This document shows positions 25,517 to 34,615 of a stretch of DNA of 64,000 nt, piece after piece. The stretch is taken from positions 2,542,001-2,606,000 of the forward strand of contig NZ_CP017157.1 of the NCBI RefSeq assembly GCF_001729485.1, in the 5' to 3' direction. The notes beneath the pieces are model-generated. The model did not search any database, had not been told where the DNA came from, and was given only the letters and a program-made list of their open reading frames with translations. How positions within the stretch are numbered: position 1 is the stretch's first letter; every line of letters starts with the position of its first letter. The position numbers and the translations under genes were made by a program. The DNA comes from Streptomyces lydicus (GTDB taxonomy: Bacteria; Actinomycetota; Actinomycetes; Streptomycetales; Streptomycetaceae).

Positions 25517-26191
25517 TCAGAAGTGCCGCAGCAGGTCGCCGAACGCCGCCAGCCGCAGCACCTTCTCGTCGCCCGGATCGAGCTCGCCGTGCTCCAGCAC
25601 CCACGTGTGGTCGTTCGGGATGAACACCGCGTTGAGGCCCGCCGCACGGGCCGGCAGGATGTCCGACTTCGGGGAGTTGCCGATCATCCACACCGCGGAC
25701 GGCACCAGGTCGTAGGACCGGATCAGCTCCTCGTACGTACCGACGTTCTTCTCCGCCACGACGTGCACCGCCCGGAAGTGCCCGGTCAGCCCGGACACCG
25801 CCACCTTCCGCTGCTGCTCCTCGGTGTCCCCCTTGGTCAGCAGCAGCAGCTCGTGCCGCCGCGCCAGCTCCGTCAGCGTCTCGACGACCCCCGGGATCAG
25901 CTCCACCCGGCCGCCGTCGAAGGCCGCCGCCCACCCGGCGATCCGCGCCGTCTCCGCCGCCGTCACCGCCCGCCCCCGCAGCCGCCGCACACACTCCCCG
26001 AGACTGTGCAGGAACACCTTGCTGCCGTACCCCAGCGTCACCGCGTGCGCCGCCTCGATCCCGTCGAGCACCGCCCGCACCGCGGCCCGGTCCCCGCCGG
26101 GCGGGGTCATCCACTCCAGGAACTCGTCGATGACCCGCTCGAAGATCACGTTGTTCTCCCACAACGTGTCATCCGCGTCAAAAATCAGCAT
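25517..26191 (-). CDS. HAD-superfamily hydrolase
   Basis: A 224-residue haloacid-dehalogenase-type phosphatase. Motif I is DADDTLW at the very N-terminus, motif II the Thr in LLLLTKGD, motif III the Lys in VVAEKNVG, and motif IV IGNSPKSD. A helical cap lies between motifs I and II. I take the ATG at 26191, which places motif I at residue 5 as usual and has GGGGAGAGG upstream; the in-frame ATG at 26221 is an alternative. Substrate unknown. Confidence 0.8.
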   Translation of the reverse strand: MLIFDADDTLWENNVIFERVIDEFLEWMTPPGGDRAAVRAVLDGIEAAHAVTLGYGSKVFLHSLGECVRRLRGRAVTAAETARIAGWAAAFDGGRVELIPGVVETLTELARRHELLLLTKGDTEEQQRKVAVSGLTGHFRAVHVVAEKNVGTYEELIRSYDLVPSAVWMIGNSPKSDILPARAAGLNAVFIPNDHTWVLEHGELDPGDEKVLRLAAFGDLLRHF

Positions 26192-26296
26192 CTGCCGGCC
26201 GGCCCTCTCCCCGCACTCCATGGACCAGCGCACCCTACGCACGCGCCCCGCCCCACCGCACCGGAAATTCCGCGGGCCGGCCGCCGGCCGGGCGGC

Positions 26297-27055
26297 TCAC
26301 CACCACTTGACGTACGACAGCAGCCGCAGCAGCTCCAAGTACAGCCACACCAGCGTCATCACCAGCGCGAACGCCACATACCACGCCCACCGGTACGACG
26401 CCCCCGACCGCAGGAAACGGTTGGCCGACTCGAAGTCCACCAGCAGGAAGAACGACGCCGCGGCGACCGCCACCCCGCCGATGACGAACGACCACACCCC
26501 GCCGTCCCGCAACCCCAGGTCCACCCCGCACCACGCCGCCACCACGTCCGCCAGGAACAGCACCACCAGCCCCAGCACCGTCCCCACCGCCCAGCGCGTC
26601 CCCTTCGCGCCGATCCGCACCCGCCGCGTCGCGTACGCCGCCAGCGTCCCCGCGAAGATGCAGCCGGTACCGACCACGGCCAGCGTGCCGACGCCCGGAG
26701 ACAGCCCGTCGAAGAACCGCGTGGCCTCCCCGAGCACGATCCCCTGCAACGCCGCGAACGTCAGCGCCGGCACCGCACCCGGCCGCGGCCGGACCGCCAG
26801 GAAGATCCCCAGGCCGGCCCCGGCCAGGAGTGCCGGCAACGCCAGGAACCCCAGCCCCAGCAGCACCGTCAGCACGGCGCTCGCCACCAGCACCACGAAC
26901 GTGGACACCGTCGCCACGACGATGTCGTCCAACGTCACCGGACGGTCCGGCGCCACGGGCCGGACACCACCACCGGACCGGACCGGCGCGGCCGGCGCGA
27001 CCGCACCGTCCAGCGTCAGCAGATGGCGAATCGCGGGATTGCTCGACGCGGGCAC
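26297..27055 (-). CDS. Bax inhibitor-1/YccA family membrane protein
   Basis: A 252-residue, seven-helix membrane protein of the BI-1/YccA family. A soluble N-terminus (SSNPAIRHLL and a V-T-L-DDIVVATVSTF stretch typical of actinobacterial members) is followed by helices ending in FFLLVDFESANRFL and WLYLELLRLLSYVKWW. The GTG at 27055 has GGGAGG five bases upstream. Members can act as pH-dependent calcium leaks or interact with membrane proteases. It stands just downstream of the conflict operon but is separated by about 110 bases and a different reading unit. Confidence 0.85.
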   Translation of the reverse strand: MPASSNPAIRHLLTLDGAVAPAAPVRSGGGVRPVAPDRPVTLDDIVVATVSTFVVLVASAVLTVLLGLGFLALPALLAGAGLGIFLAVRPRPGAVPALTFAALQGIVLGEATRFFDGLSPGVGTLAVVGTGCIFAGTLAAYATRRVRIGAKGTRWAVGTVLGLVVLFLADVVAAWCGVDLGLRDGGVWSFVIGGVAVAAASFFLLVDFESANRFLRSGASYRWAWYVAFALVMTLVWLYLELLRLLSYVKWW

Positions 27056-27167
27056 CGGACCTCCCAGAATCCACGGACGCGCCCCCCAAGGGACCGCCCA
27101 ACACCCTTACGGACCAGAGTAGTTGGCCAACGGGCGGAACACCCCGCTCCGTCACCCGCGCAGTGCC

Positions 27168-28532
27168 TCACACCACCTCCACCACCCGCCGCCCCGCCGG
27201 CACGCTCGCCCGCAGCGCCCGCGCCACCTCCGGCACCGACGCGAACACACTGTCCCCGCCCGGCGGCGCCCCGAACGGCAGCGACGCCGCCAGATGATCC
27301 CGCCACGGCGCCGGCACCGACACCGGCTGACGGACACCCGTCAGCACCACGCACTGCACCACTTCCGTGCCGTACTCCCGCAACGCCGACCGCAACCGCC
27401 CCGCCAACCCCACACGTTGCGGCACCGCGGTGTTCAGCAGCCGCTCGCCCAGACTCTCGCCCTGCGCCGCAAGATCACTCCCGTGCAACTGATGGATCGT
27501 GTCCCGGATCGCCGGATAGTCCTCCGGCCGCACCCCCCGGCAGCGCAGCACCAGCGACGGATGCGCCTGCCCCTCCACCTCACACGCGATGTCGAACGAC
27601 ATCCGCCGCCGCACCACCCCGTACCGCACCTCGTTGACCACCTGGAGATGCGCCTCCGGACACGGCCGCCCCACCTCCGGCGGCGGCTCGCTGAACAGGC
27701 CCTCCAACTGCTCCCCGACCGTCACCGACCCCGCGAACAACCGCCGCATCCCCACCGCCACCGCACGGTGCTCATACAGCTCCAGCCACGCCGGCAGCCG
27801 CCGCACACTGGTCAGATCCGGCGCCAGCCGCCCCGCCTCCTCCGCATGCTCCAGCGCGTCCCCCCGCAACCGCTCACCCAGCAACCCGATCCGTCGCCGC
27901 AGCTCGATCAGCGCCAGCGCGTCGAACTGCGCCGCCCCCTCCGCGCCGTGCGGCCCCCCGACCCCCTCCAGCACCCCCGCCAAAACCTGCGCCGGCCCCG
28001 CCTGCGCCGGCCACCCCCGCCGCCTCGACAGATCCGTCAGCCGGTCCAGCGCATACGGCGTCAACCACCCCTGGCCCTCGACGAAACCGCCCCAGTCACG
28101 CGCCTCCAGACCGTGCCGCGCAGCGAGCCGCGGCAACCGCGCCAGCAACGCCAGCAGCAGCAACTCGGCGTCATCCACCCCGTCCTGACGGTCCCCCGCC
28201 TCCCGCAGCGCCCGGGCGAGCTGATGCGCGTCGAGAAGCGTCGCGAAAACATCCGGCTCCCGGCACCCCAGGATCTCGGCGAGCAACGGCTGCACCGTCG
28301 GGACCACCAGCAGACGCAGATGCCGCCCCGTGAACGTCGCCGGCAACTCCGGCGGCGTGAACACCGCACGGATCCGCGCCGCCAGCTCCGCCAACCGGCT
28401 CTCCGCCTCACCGAACCGGCCGATCCGGTGCAGCAGATCATGCGCCGCGAAACTGCCCAATGCCTCCTCCGCCGCCGCCATGGCCCGCTCCGACGTCCGC
28501 ACCATCCACACCACATACAGCTCGTTGTCCAC
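27168..28532 (-). CDS. Unassigned protein of the caspase/EACC1 operon (454 aa)
   Basis: I do not recognise a domain. It begins YVVWMVRTSERAMAAAEEALGSFAAHDLLHRIGRF and continues as an alpha-helical protein to about residue 300; the C-terminal third (MSFDIACEVEGQAHPSLVLRCRGV ... ALREYGTEVVQCVVLTGVRQP) looks alpha/beta and could be a separate globular domain. It has no signal peptide, membrane helix, Walker motif or obvious catalytic triad. It starts three bases after the stop of the 845-residue gene, so it is the last gene of the four-gene operon. A regulatory, adaptor or effector role in the caspase system is inferred from position only. Confidence 0.6.
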   Translation of the reverse strand: MDNELYVVWMVRTSERAMAAAEEALGSFAAHDLLHRIGRFGEAESRLAELAARIRAVFTPPELPATFTGRHLRLLVVPTVQPLLAEILGCREPDVFATLLDAHQLARALREAGDRQDGVDDAELLLLALLARLPRLAARHGLEARDWGGFVEGQGWLTPYALDRLTDLSRRRGWPAQAGPAQVLAGVLEGVGGPHGAEGAAQFDALALIELRRRIGLLGERLRGDALEHAEEAGRLAPDLTSVRRLPAWLELYEHRAVAVGMRRLFAGSVTVGEQLEGLFSEPPPEVGRPCPEAHLQVVNEVRYGVVRRRMSFDIACEVEGQAHPSLVLRCRGVRPEDYPAIRDTIHQLHGSDLAAQGESLGERLLNTAVPQRVGLAGRLRSALREYGTEVVQCVVLTGVRQPVSVPAPWRDHLAASLPFGAPPGGDSVFASVPEVARALRASVPAGRRVVEVV

Positions 28533-28535
28533 CGC

Positions 28536-31073
28536 TCACCTCCCCGCAACCCGGCCGTACCGCGGCGGCTCCTGCCCGGACAGCACCTCGAACAGCTCCT
28601 CCGCCACCGCCCGCGAACCCCCCACGTACGGACCCACGAGAATCTCCTCCAGCGCCCGGCCCAGCTTCGCCAACGCCGCGTCCACCGCCTCCTGGTGCTC
28701 CGCCAGCTCCTCACCCGCCTCGTCCAGCTGCCGCGCCAGCCGCGCGTTCTCCACCGCCCGCCGGAACAACCACACCGCGTACTCCCGCTCCGCACCCACC
28801 TTGTTCAGGGCATCCCCCGTACAGCTCGCCCGGGCCCGCGGCACCCCCTGGAACAACCGCCGGATGCCCTTGTCCAGACCCGCCTCCGGCAGCGCCTCCA
28901 GCCACGCCCGCGCGAACTCCGGATCGGCGCTGTCCGCCTCGTCCAGCGCCCGCGTCGCCGCCTCCGGCAGACCCGGCATCTGATGCCCCAGCAGACCCGG
29001 GATCTCCCGCGACTCCAGCCGCGCCGCCCGGCACTCCACCACCGCCCGCAGCAGCCACGCCCGCGCCAGCCACCGCGGCTCCGCCCGCACCCCGTCCAGA
29101 CACTCCCGCGCCGTCAGGAACGCCTCCGCACGCATCGCCCACAACGCCCGGTCCATGCCCTCACCGACCGACGTGTGCCGCTCCGCCGTCCGCAGCGCCA
29201 CCTCGATCGCGTCCGCCTCACCGGCCGCCGGCTCCGACGGCTGCAGCGCCTCGACCACCCGCCGCGTCACCCCGTCCGGCCGGGCCCGCAACGCCTCGAT
29301 GAACCGCTCCGTGAACTCCGCCTCCGCATGCGGCCGCTCCGCCAGCGCCGCCAGCTCGTCCCACAGCGCCTGCGCCGTCGGCCCGCCGCCGTCCCCGTCC
29401 GCCGCCGCGGCATGATCGGTGGCGTCCCGCACCACCGTCACCGACCGCTCCGCGTCCGCCAGCACCGCCGACCGCGCCGGATCCACCAGCGTGTACGGAT
29501 GCAGGAACAACAACGCCGCATCCCCCGCAGTCGGCGGCAGATAGCGGCTGACCAGCACCGTGTGCGGGGTGAACACGTCCGCCGGCGCGATGCCCTGCCC
29601 CCGCAGCGCACACCGCCACTCGAACCACAGCATCGGCGCCACCTCCGTGGACCACGACAGGAACGCCCGCTCCGTCGCCGGACTCTCGTCCGGCACCACC
29701 CCGCGCACCGCCGCGTCCAGGAACCGCCCCGCGGCCACCTGCCGCGCCGGCGCGTGCGGCCGGTGCACCGCCCGCTCCAACTGCTCCACCAGCTCCGCCA
29801 TCCGCCGCGCCCACCGCTCCCGCATCGCGATCAGCTGCGGCACATTGACCCGGAAGTACTGCTCGGTCTCCCGCTCCTCCGGCTCCGTCAGCCGGATCGT
29901 CCGCCCCGTCGGCTCGTCGAACCGCTCCACCAGCAGCACCGTCGCCGCCCACAACGCCCGCTGCTCCTCGGGAGTCGCCTCCTCGAACGCCGCCCGCTCG
30001 GCCTTCAGCCGCTCGATCTCCGCTTCCAGCTGGTCCCGCCGCAGCCGCGCGTCCATCGTCAGCCGCTCCGACAGCACCCGCTGATGCGCCTGCTCCAGCC
30101 CCGCATACGCGTCCGTCGTGAACAGATCCGGACTGAACTCCAGCCCCAGCGCCGCCCCCCGCCCCCGCACCGTCCGCAGATACGGCTGCAACGACACCGG
30201 ACCCGCCACCCCCGGCCCGTCCGCCTCCCGCGGCGCCCGCAGGAACGCCCGGTCCGGCTCCGCCGCCGCCCGCTCCGCCAGCTCCCGCAACCCCCGCGTG
30301 TACGCCACCAGCTCCCCGTACCCGATGTCCGCGACCTCCACCAGCCCCGTCTCGTGCGCCAGCGACCGCAGCAGCCGCACGAAGTCCAGCAGCGCCCCCC
30401 GCGCCGTCGAGGACGCGCCCTCCGCCACCGTCACCGGCCGCAGCACCGACGGCAGATCCAGCGACGGCTGCGTCCCCGACAGCGCCGCCGTCACCCGGAT
30501 CAGCCCCACCCCGAGGTGGTCCCCGACGAAATCAGCGCTCTCCAGATCCGCCAGACCGTTCACCCGCAGACACGTCGTCAGCGCCGCCTGCACCACCTGC
30601 TGCCGGATCTCCGCGAGGCCCGCACCGACCACCAGCACCTCGACCGGGCCCTGGTCGTCCCCCGCCACCCACGCCCGCAGCAACGTCGACGGCAGCGCCG
30701 CCCGCACCTGCGGCGCCAGCGCCGCCCGCGGCCCCCACGCCGGCGGTGCCGGGAACAACGGCCCGCACTCCGCGGCCTCCCGGGCCCGCCGCACACACCG
30801 CGCCACCGCCCCGTCCTCGGACCCGGCCTCCGCCGCCGGCACGTGCAGCCCCAACGCCCGCGCATGCAGCACCAGCGCCAGATCGTCCTCGGCGTCACCG
30901 AACAGCGGCGCGTCCGGGCACTGCTGGAGCCAGTACTGCCACAACCTGCTCACCAGACGCCTGGGCACCGCCGGCCGGCTCTCCCGGAACCGCTCCCTGA
31001 CCTGCCCGGCCTCCTCCGCCGTCCAGGTGTGCGGCAACCGCCGCAGCACCCCGTCGACACCGTCCCCCCGCAT
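28536..31073 (-). CDS. Large unassigned protein of the caspase/EACC1 operon (845 aa)
   Basis: I cannot assign a known domain. Visible architecture: a helical N-terminal part (about 1-110), a more alpha/beta region with VEVLVVGAGLAEIRQQVVQAAL (not a nucleotide-binding glycine loop), a charged coiled-coil segment near residue 335-360 (RRDQLEAEIERLKAERAAFEEA), and a long helical C-terminal half rich in Ala, Arg and Glu, possibly repeat-like. No Walker A, signal or membrane helix. The ATG at 31073 follows GAGGAGGG, 13 bases after the caspase stop. It is a candidate sensor, scaffold or caspase substrate; this is inference. Confidence 0.6.
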   Translation of the reverse strand: MRGDGVDGVLRRLPHTWTAEEAGQVRERFRESRPAVPRRLVSRLWQYWLQQCPDAPLFGDAEDDLALVLHARALGLHVPAAEAGSEDGAVARCVRRAREAAECGPLFPAPPAWGPRAALAPQVRAALPSTLLRAWVAGDDQGPVEVLVVGAGLAEIRQQVVQAALTTCLRVNGLADLESADFVGDHLGVGLIRVTAALSGTQPSLDLPSVLRPVTVAEGASSTARGALLDFVRLLRSLAHETGLVEVADIGYGELVAYTRGLRELAERAAAEPDRAFLRAPREADGPGVAGPVSLQPYLRTVRGRGAALGLEFSPDLFTTDAYAGLEQAHQRVLSERLTMDARLRRDQLEAEIERLKAERAAFEEATPEEQRALWAATVLLVERFDEPTGRTIRLTEPEERETEQYFRVNVPQLIAMRERWARRMAELVEQLERAVHRPHAPARQVAAGRFLDAAVRGVVPDESPATERAFLSWSTEVAPMLWFEWRCALRGQGIAPADVFTPHTVLVSRYLPPTAGDAALLFLHPYTLVDPARSAVLADAERSVTVVRDATDHAAAADGDGGGPTAQALWDELAALAERPHAEAEFTERFIEALRARPDGVTRRVVEALQPSEPAAGEADAIEVALRTAERHTSVGEGMDRALWAMRAEAFLTARECLDGVRAEPRWLARAWLLRAVVECRAARLESREIPGLLGHQMPGLPEAATRALDEADSADPEFARAWLEALPEAGLDKGIRRLFQGVPRARASCTGDALNKVGAEREYAVWLFRRAVENARLARQLDEAGEELAEHQEAVDAALAKLGRALEEILVGPYVGGSRAVAEELFEVLSGQEPPRYGRVAGR

Positions 31074-31086
31074 AGGACCCTCCTCG

Positions 31087-32697
31087 TCACACCTCACCGG
31101 CACAGCGGAACCCGACGTTCCGCCGACACTCGGCCGGCGACCCCGGCACCGGACACTCCCGCAGACGCGCCTGAGGAGTGTCGAACGCACCGCCCCGCAA
31201 CACCGGCGCCCCCGCCTCGTCCACACAGATGTCCCAGACGTTACCGAGCAGGTCACCGATGCCGTACGGATTCGGCGGGAATTCCCCGTTCCGCACCAAC
31301 TCCCCATGACTCCCACGGAAGTTGACCCGCCCCGCCGCGACATCCGCCGCCCACCACTCACCACCCCGCCCGGCCCGCGCCGCCACCTCCCACTCCGCCA
31401 CCGTCGGCAGCCGCAGCGCCACCCCCAGCCGCCGCCCCGCCCACGCCGCGTACGCCCGCGCGGCATACGCACTCACCGCCACCACCGGATGCCCCTCACG
31501 ACCCTCCGGGAACTCCAGCCCGCGCCAGCCCGCCAGGTAGTTCTCGTCGGCATACGCCCCCGCCCGCGCCGCCCCGGGACGCCACCGCGCGTTCCCCGGG
31601 TCCGCGAGGAAGTCACGGAACTGCGCATGCGTCACGGGATACCGCCCCAACCGCACCACACCCCGCCCACCCGGCGGCACCACACGCAACTCCGGCAACG
31701 GCGCCAACCACCCGCCCGCACCCGCACCCGCGCCCCGCCCCTCCCCGGACCCGTCAACCGCACCCGAATCCGGCCCCTCCCCGGACCCGTCCGCCACACC
31801 GGATTCCGGCCCCACCACGGGACCCGCAGGACCCCCGCTCCCCGCCCGCCGCCCCGCCCCGACCGCGGCCACCGCACCACGCCCACCGGCCGCGCCACCC
31901 ACCACACCCGCCGACGCACCCGATCCCGCTGCCCCCTCCGCCCCCGCCCGATACGCGCGGTTCCGGAACAGAGAAATCCGCCACCCGAGGTCGATGTTGC
32001 TCTGCCGCGGCAACGGCCGCCCCTTCGCCGCCAGCGCCTGCGTCACCCGCTCGTACAACTCCGCCATGCTCAGCAACGCGGACCCGCCCACCACCCCCGA
32101 CCCGACCACGTCGATCAGCTCACCGGTGAACGCGGTGTACGTCTCACCCGGCACCGCCAGCGCCTGCCGCGTCGCCGCCGTCGCCGTCAGCACGAACGCC
32201 CCGTGCACCGCGGCCGCCGGAGCGAGGTCCCCGGCATCCATCCCACCCAGCGCCAGCCCGCTCCAGCAGCAGTCCAGCACCACGACCTTCCGCCGGGCCG
32301 ACGGACGCCCGCCCGCCGGCGACAGCAGGATCGACCGCAGCTCCTCGTACCGCACCGCCGTGTGCGGCCGGTCCGGGTCCGACCCCGGCAGCGCCAGGTG
32401 CAGCTCACCCGACTGCGGATGCACCAGACCGTGCCCCGCGTAGTACAGCACCATCGTGTCCGACGCCTCGGCCGCCGCGTCGTACACCGCGTTCAGCATC
32501 CCCTGCCGGTCCGGCTGCCCCAGCACCCGGCAGTGCTCCTCCGCCAACCCCCACAGACCGGAATCCCGGACCAGCTCCCGCAACCGCCCCACGTTGTTGC
32601 GCACCGCGGGAAGGTCGTGCAGCCCCGGATGCTCATACGCATGCGTGCCGACCAGCACCACGCGAGAACCACCCGGATCCGACAGTTCCCCCACCAC
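31087..32697 (-). CDS. Caspase-family peptidase fused to FGE-sulfatase-like (FGS) domain
   Basis: A 536-residue two-domain protein. Residues about 10-245 form a C14 caspase-like peptidase: catalytic His89 in YYAGHG and Cys143/144 in LDCCWSG, with a p10-like region up to the arginine-rich RISLFRNRAYR. Residues 251-330 are a low-complexity Gly/Ala/Ser linker. Residues 330-536 are a formylglycine-generating-enzyme-like domain (YPVTHAQFRDF, PVVAVSAYAARAYAAW, LRLPTVAEWEVAAR, FPPNPYGIGDLLGNVWDIC, VLRGGAF, VGFRC). The Cys pattern of active FGE is not preserved, so FGS is probably a recognition module. Start is GTG at 32697 or 32694. Confidence 0.85.
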   Translation of the reverse strand: MVGELSDPGGSRVVLVGTHAYEHPGLHDLPAVRNNVGRLRELVRDSGLWGLAEEHCRVLGQPDRQGMLNAVYDAAAEASDTMVLYYAGHGLVHPQSGELHLALPGSDPDRPHTAVRYEELRSILLSPAGGRPSARRKVVVLDCCWSGLALGGMDAGDLAPAAAVHGAFVLTATAATRQALAVPGETYTAFTGELIDVVGSGVVGGSALLSMAELYERVTQALAAKGRPLPRQSNIDLGWRISLFRNRAYRAGAEGAAGSGASAGVVGGAAGGRGAVAAVGAGRRAGSGGPAGPVVGPESGVADGSGEGPDSGAVDGSGEGRGAGAGAGGWLAPLPELRVVPPGGRGVVRLGRYPVTHAQFRDFLADPGNARWRPGAARAGAYADENYLAGWRGLEFPEGREGHPVVAVSAYAARAYAAWAGRRLGVALRLPTVAEWEVAARAGRGGEWWAADVAAGRVNFRGSHGELVRNGEFPPNPYGIGDLLGNVWDICVDEAGAPVLRGGAFDTPQARLRECPVPGSPAECRRNVGFRCAGEV

Positions 32698-32700
32698 CGC

Positions 32701-33276
32701 CTACCCCGACCCCCCAACCGAACCCCCTGCCACCCCCGGCCCGTCCGCACCACCGCCCCCGTCACCACGCCCCGGCCCGCCGGCACCACCCGCCCCGCCC
32801 GGCTCCCCTGGCTCGCCGATACTCCCCAGCCCGTCCCCCGAGCCCGCCCCGTCCGCCTCGTCCGCGACGCCCGCCCCGTCGGCACCGCCCGCCCCAGCCG
32901 GTTCGTCCGCGTCCCCCGAGCCGAGCGCCCGCACCACCCGCGCCACCGCCTCGGCATCCCCGCCGTCGACCGTGACCCGCACCCCCGCACGCTCGATGTG
33001 CACCCGGGCACCCCGCGGCCGCGTACTGCGCCAGCCGGCCACCGCCACCACCAGCGACGCCAGCTGCACCGCACTGTCGAACACCGCCTCGACAGCCTCC
33101 AGCGCCGGCCCCATCGGCCCCGGCTCCTCCACCCGCCGCACCAGCGACAGCCCGGCCTCGAAAGCCACCCCCGGATCAGCGCTCAGCCACGTGAACAGCG
33201 AACGCACCGCCTCACCGGCGGCCTCGTCCGCACCGGCCGCCACACCGTCCCCGCCCACCTCGATACGTACCCGCAC
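32701..33276 (-). CDS. Effector-associated constant component EACC1 protein
   Basis: A 191-residue protein whose first about 105 residues match the EACC1 pattern: a strand, a helical stretch ending PMGPALEAVEAVFDSAVQLASLVVAVAGWRSTRPRGARVHIER, then VRVTVDGGDAEAVARVVRAL. EACC1 is the constant partner of diverse effectors in predicted actinobacterial conflict systems. The C-terminal about 85 residues are low-complexity Gly/Ala/Asp/Pro. The GTG at 33276 opens the operon; the next gene begins three bases after its stop. The 129-base gap upstream must hold the promoter; TATGCT on the minus strand near 33376 is a possible -10. Confidence 0.75.
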   Translation of the reverse strand: MRVRIEVGGDGVAAGADEAAGEAVRSLFTWLSADPGVAFEAGLSLVRRVEEPGPMGPALEAVEAVFDSAVQLASLVVAVAGWRSTRPRGARVHIERAGVRVTVDGGDAEAVARVVRALGSGDADEPAGAGGADGAGVADEADGAGSGDGLGSIGEPGEPGGAGGAGGPGRGDGGGGADGPGVAGGSVGGSG

Positions 33277-33405
33277 GCCGCCGCCCCCGCCGCCGTTCCC
33301 CGCGCCCCGAGCCCGCCCGGAAGCTCCTCCTGAGCCCGCACGAGGCGCACCTGCGCCCCGCCGGGGCCGTCAGCATAGGCGCCACAAGTGACCCAGGTCT
33401 CACGA

Positions 33406-34365
33406 TCAGGCCATCGCGTCCGCCGGCCACGCCGCCAACCGCAGCCGGCTCTCGAACCGCAGCGCCCGCCCGTCGACCGGATCGGTGAACTCCAGCACCC
33501 TGGCCAGCAGTTGCAGCGGCGACCCGAAGTCCTCCGGCCCCACCGCCGCCCCACCCGCGGCGTCCCCCGGCCCCGGATACAACGGATCGTTCAGGATCGG
33601 CAGCCCCAGCCCGTGCATGTGCACCCGCAGCTGATGCGTCTGCCCCGTCACCGGCCGCAGCCGGTAGCGCGCCAGCCCGCCCCGCCGCCCGACCAGCTCG
33701 ATCCGGCTCTCCGCATTGACCTCACCGGGCACCTCCCGCGCCGCCGGCACCCCCCGCTCCTTCACGATCCGGCTGCGCACCGTCACCGGCAGCGCCACCG
33801 CCCCGTCGTACCGCGCCACCGCCTCGTACTCCTTACGCACCCGCCGCGCGGCGAACAGCCCCTGGTACGCACCCCGGTCCCCGGGCCGTACGACGAACAG
33901 CGCCAGCCCCGCCGTCAGCCGGTCCAGCCGGTGCGCGGGCTGCAACGCCGGCACCCCGAGCTCCCGCCGCAGCCGCGCCAGCGCCGTCTCCGTGACATGC
34001 CGCCCCCGCGGCGTGGTCGCCAGGAAGTGCGGCTTGTCGACGACCACGATCCGCTCGTCCCGATGGACGATGCCCAGCTCGAACGGAACCCGCGGCTCCG
34101 GCACGAAATCCCGGTGGAACCACACATGGCGCCCCGCCACGTACGGCTCGTCCCCGCTCAGCACCCCGTCCGCCCCCACGAACCGCCCCGCGGCCAGCAT
34201 CTCCGTCACCCGCCCGGCCCCGATCGCCCCTGCGAACCGGTCGACCAGATGCGCACCGACCGTGCCCCACGCGCCCTCCGCATCGGCCGGCAGCCGCACC
34301 CGTACGGGATCGATCCCGTCACGCTGGGGGAGCGGGGCGGGCGGCACGGCGGATCTGCGTCTCAT
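33406..34365 (-). CDS. RluA-family pseudouridine synthase
   Basis: A 319-residue pseudouridine synthase. The catalytic Asp lies in HRLDRLTAGL, preceded by IVHRDERIVVVDKPHFLATTP (motif I) and followed by KEYEAVARY and the RLRPVTGQTHQLRVHMHGLGLPILNDPLY block. It lacks a clear N-terminal S4 domain. Expected to isomerise uridines in rRNA or tRNA. The ATG at 34365 has only a distant GAGG; the frame continues upstream but that part is antisense to non-coding DNA. Confidence 0.88.
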   Translation of the reverse strand: MRRRSAVPPAPLPQRDGIDPVRVRLPADAEGAWGTVGAHLVDRFAGAIGAGRVTEMLAAGRFVGADGVLSGDEPYVAGRHVWFHRDFVPEPRVPFELGIVHRDERIVVVDKPHFLATTPRGRHVTETALARLRRELGVPALQPAHRLDRLTAGLALFVVRPGDRGAYQGLFAARRVRKEYEAVARYDGAVALPVTVRSRIVKERGVPAAREVPGEVNAESRIELVGRRGGLARYRLRPVTGQTHQLRVHMHGLGLPILNDPLYPGPGDAAGGAAVGPEDFGSPLQLLARVLEFTDPVDGRALRFESRLRLAAWPADAMA

Positions 34366-34530
34366 GCGGGCAAGCGAACCTCGGTCAGGCGGCGGCCACA
34401 AGCCACACCGCGGGCAAAACCGGTCAGACCCGGAAAGGAAGGCGAGCCGGACCGGACACGCCCCCGGAAACCACCGGGAAAACCACCAGCGCCCGCCCGG
34501 CCGAAGCCGAGACGGGCGCTGATTCAGAAG

Positions 34531-34615
34531 TGTCCGAGGGGGGACTTGAACCCCCACGCCCGATAAAGGGCACTAGCACCTCAAGCTAGCGCGTCTGCCA
34601 TTCCGCCACCCGGAC
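34531..34615 (-). tRNA. tRNA-Leu (anticodon GAG)
   Basis: On the minus strand the 85-base sequence folds as a class II tRNA. The acceptor stem GTCCGGG pairs with CTCGGAC (one G-U), the anticodon stem CTAGC/GCTAG encloses the loop TTGAGGT with anticodon GAG reading CTC, a long variable arm (TGCCC..GGGCG) follows, and the T arm is GGGGG TTCAAGT CCCCC. The discriminator base is A and no CCA is encoded. Confidence 0.95.

Noticed and set aside
27123..31325. A 1400-codon plus-strand open frame
   Set aside because: It is antisense to the two large conflict-operon genes, is dominated by Arg, Pro and His, and has no ribosome site; it is a shadow caused by high GC at third positions.
31087..32697. Sulfatase-maturing enzyme
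   Set aside because: The FGS domain lacks the expected catalytic cysteine arrangement and no sulfatase gene is nearby; the caspase fusion explains it better.
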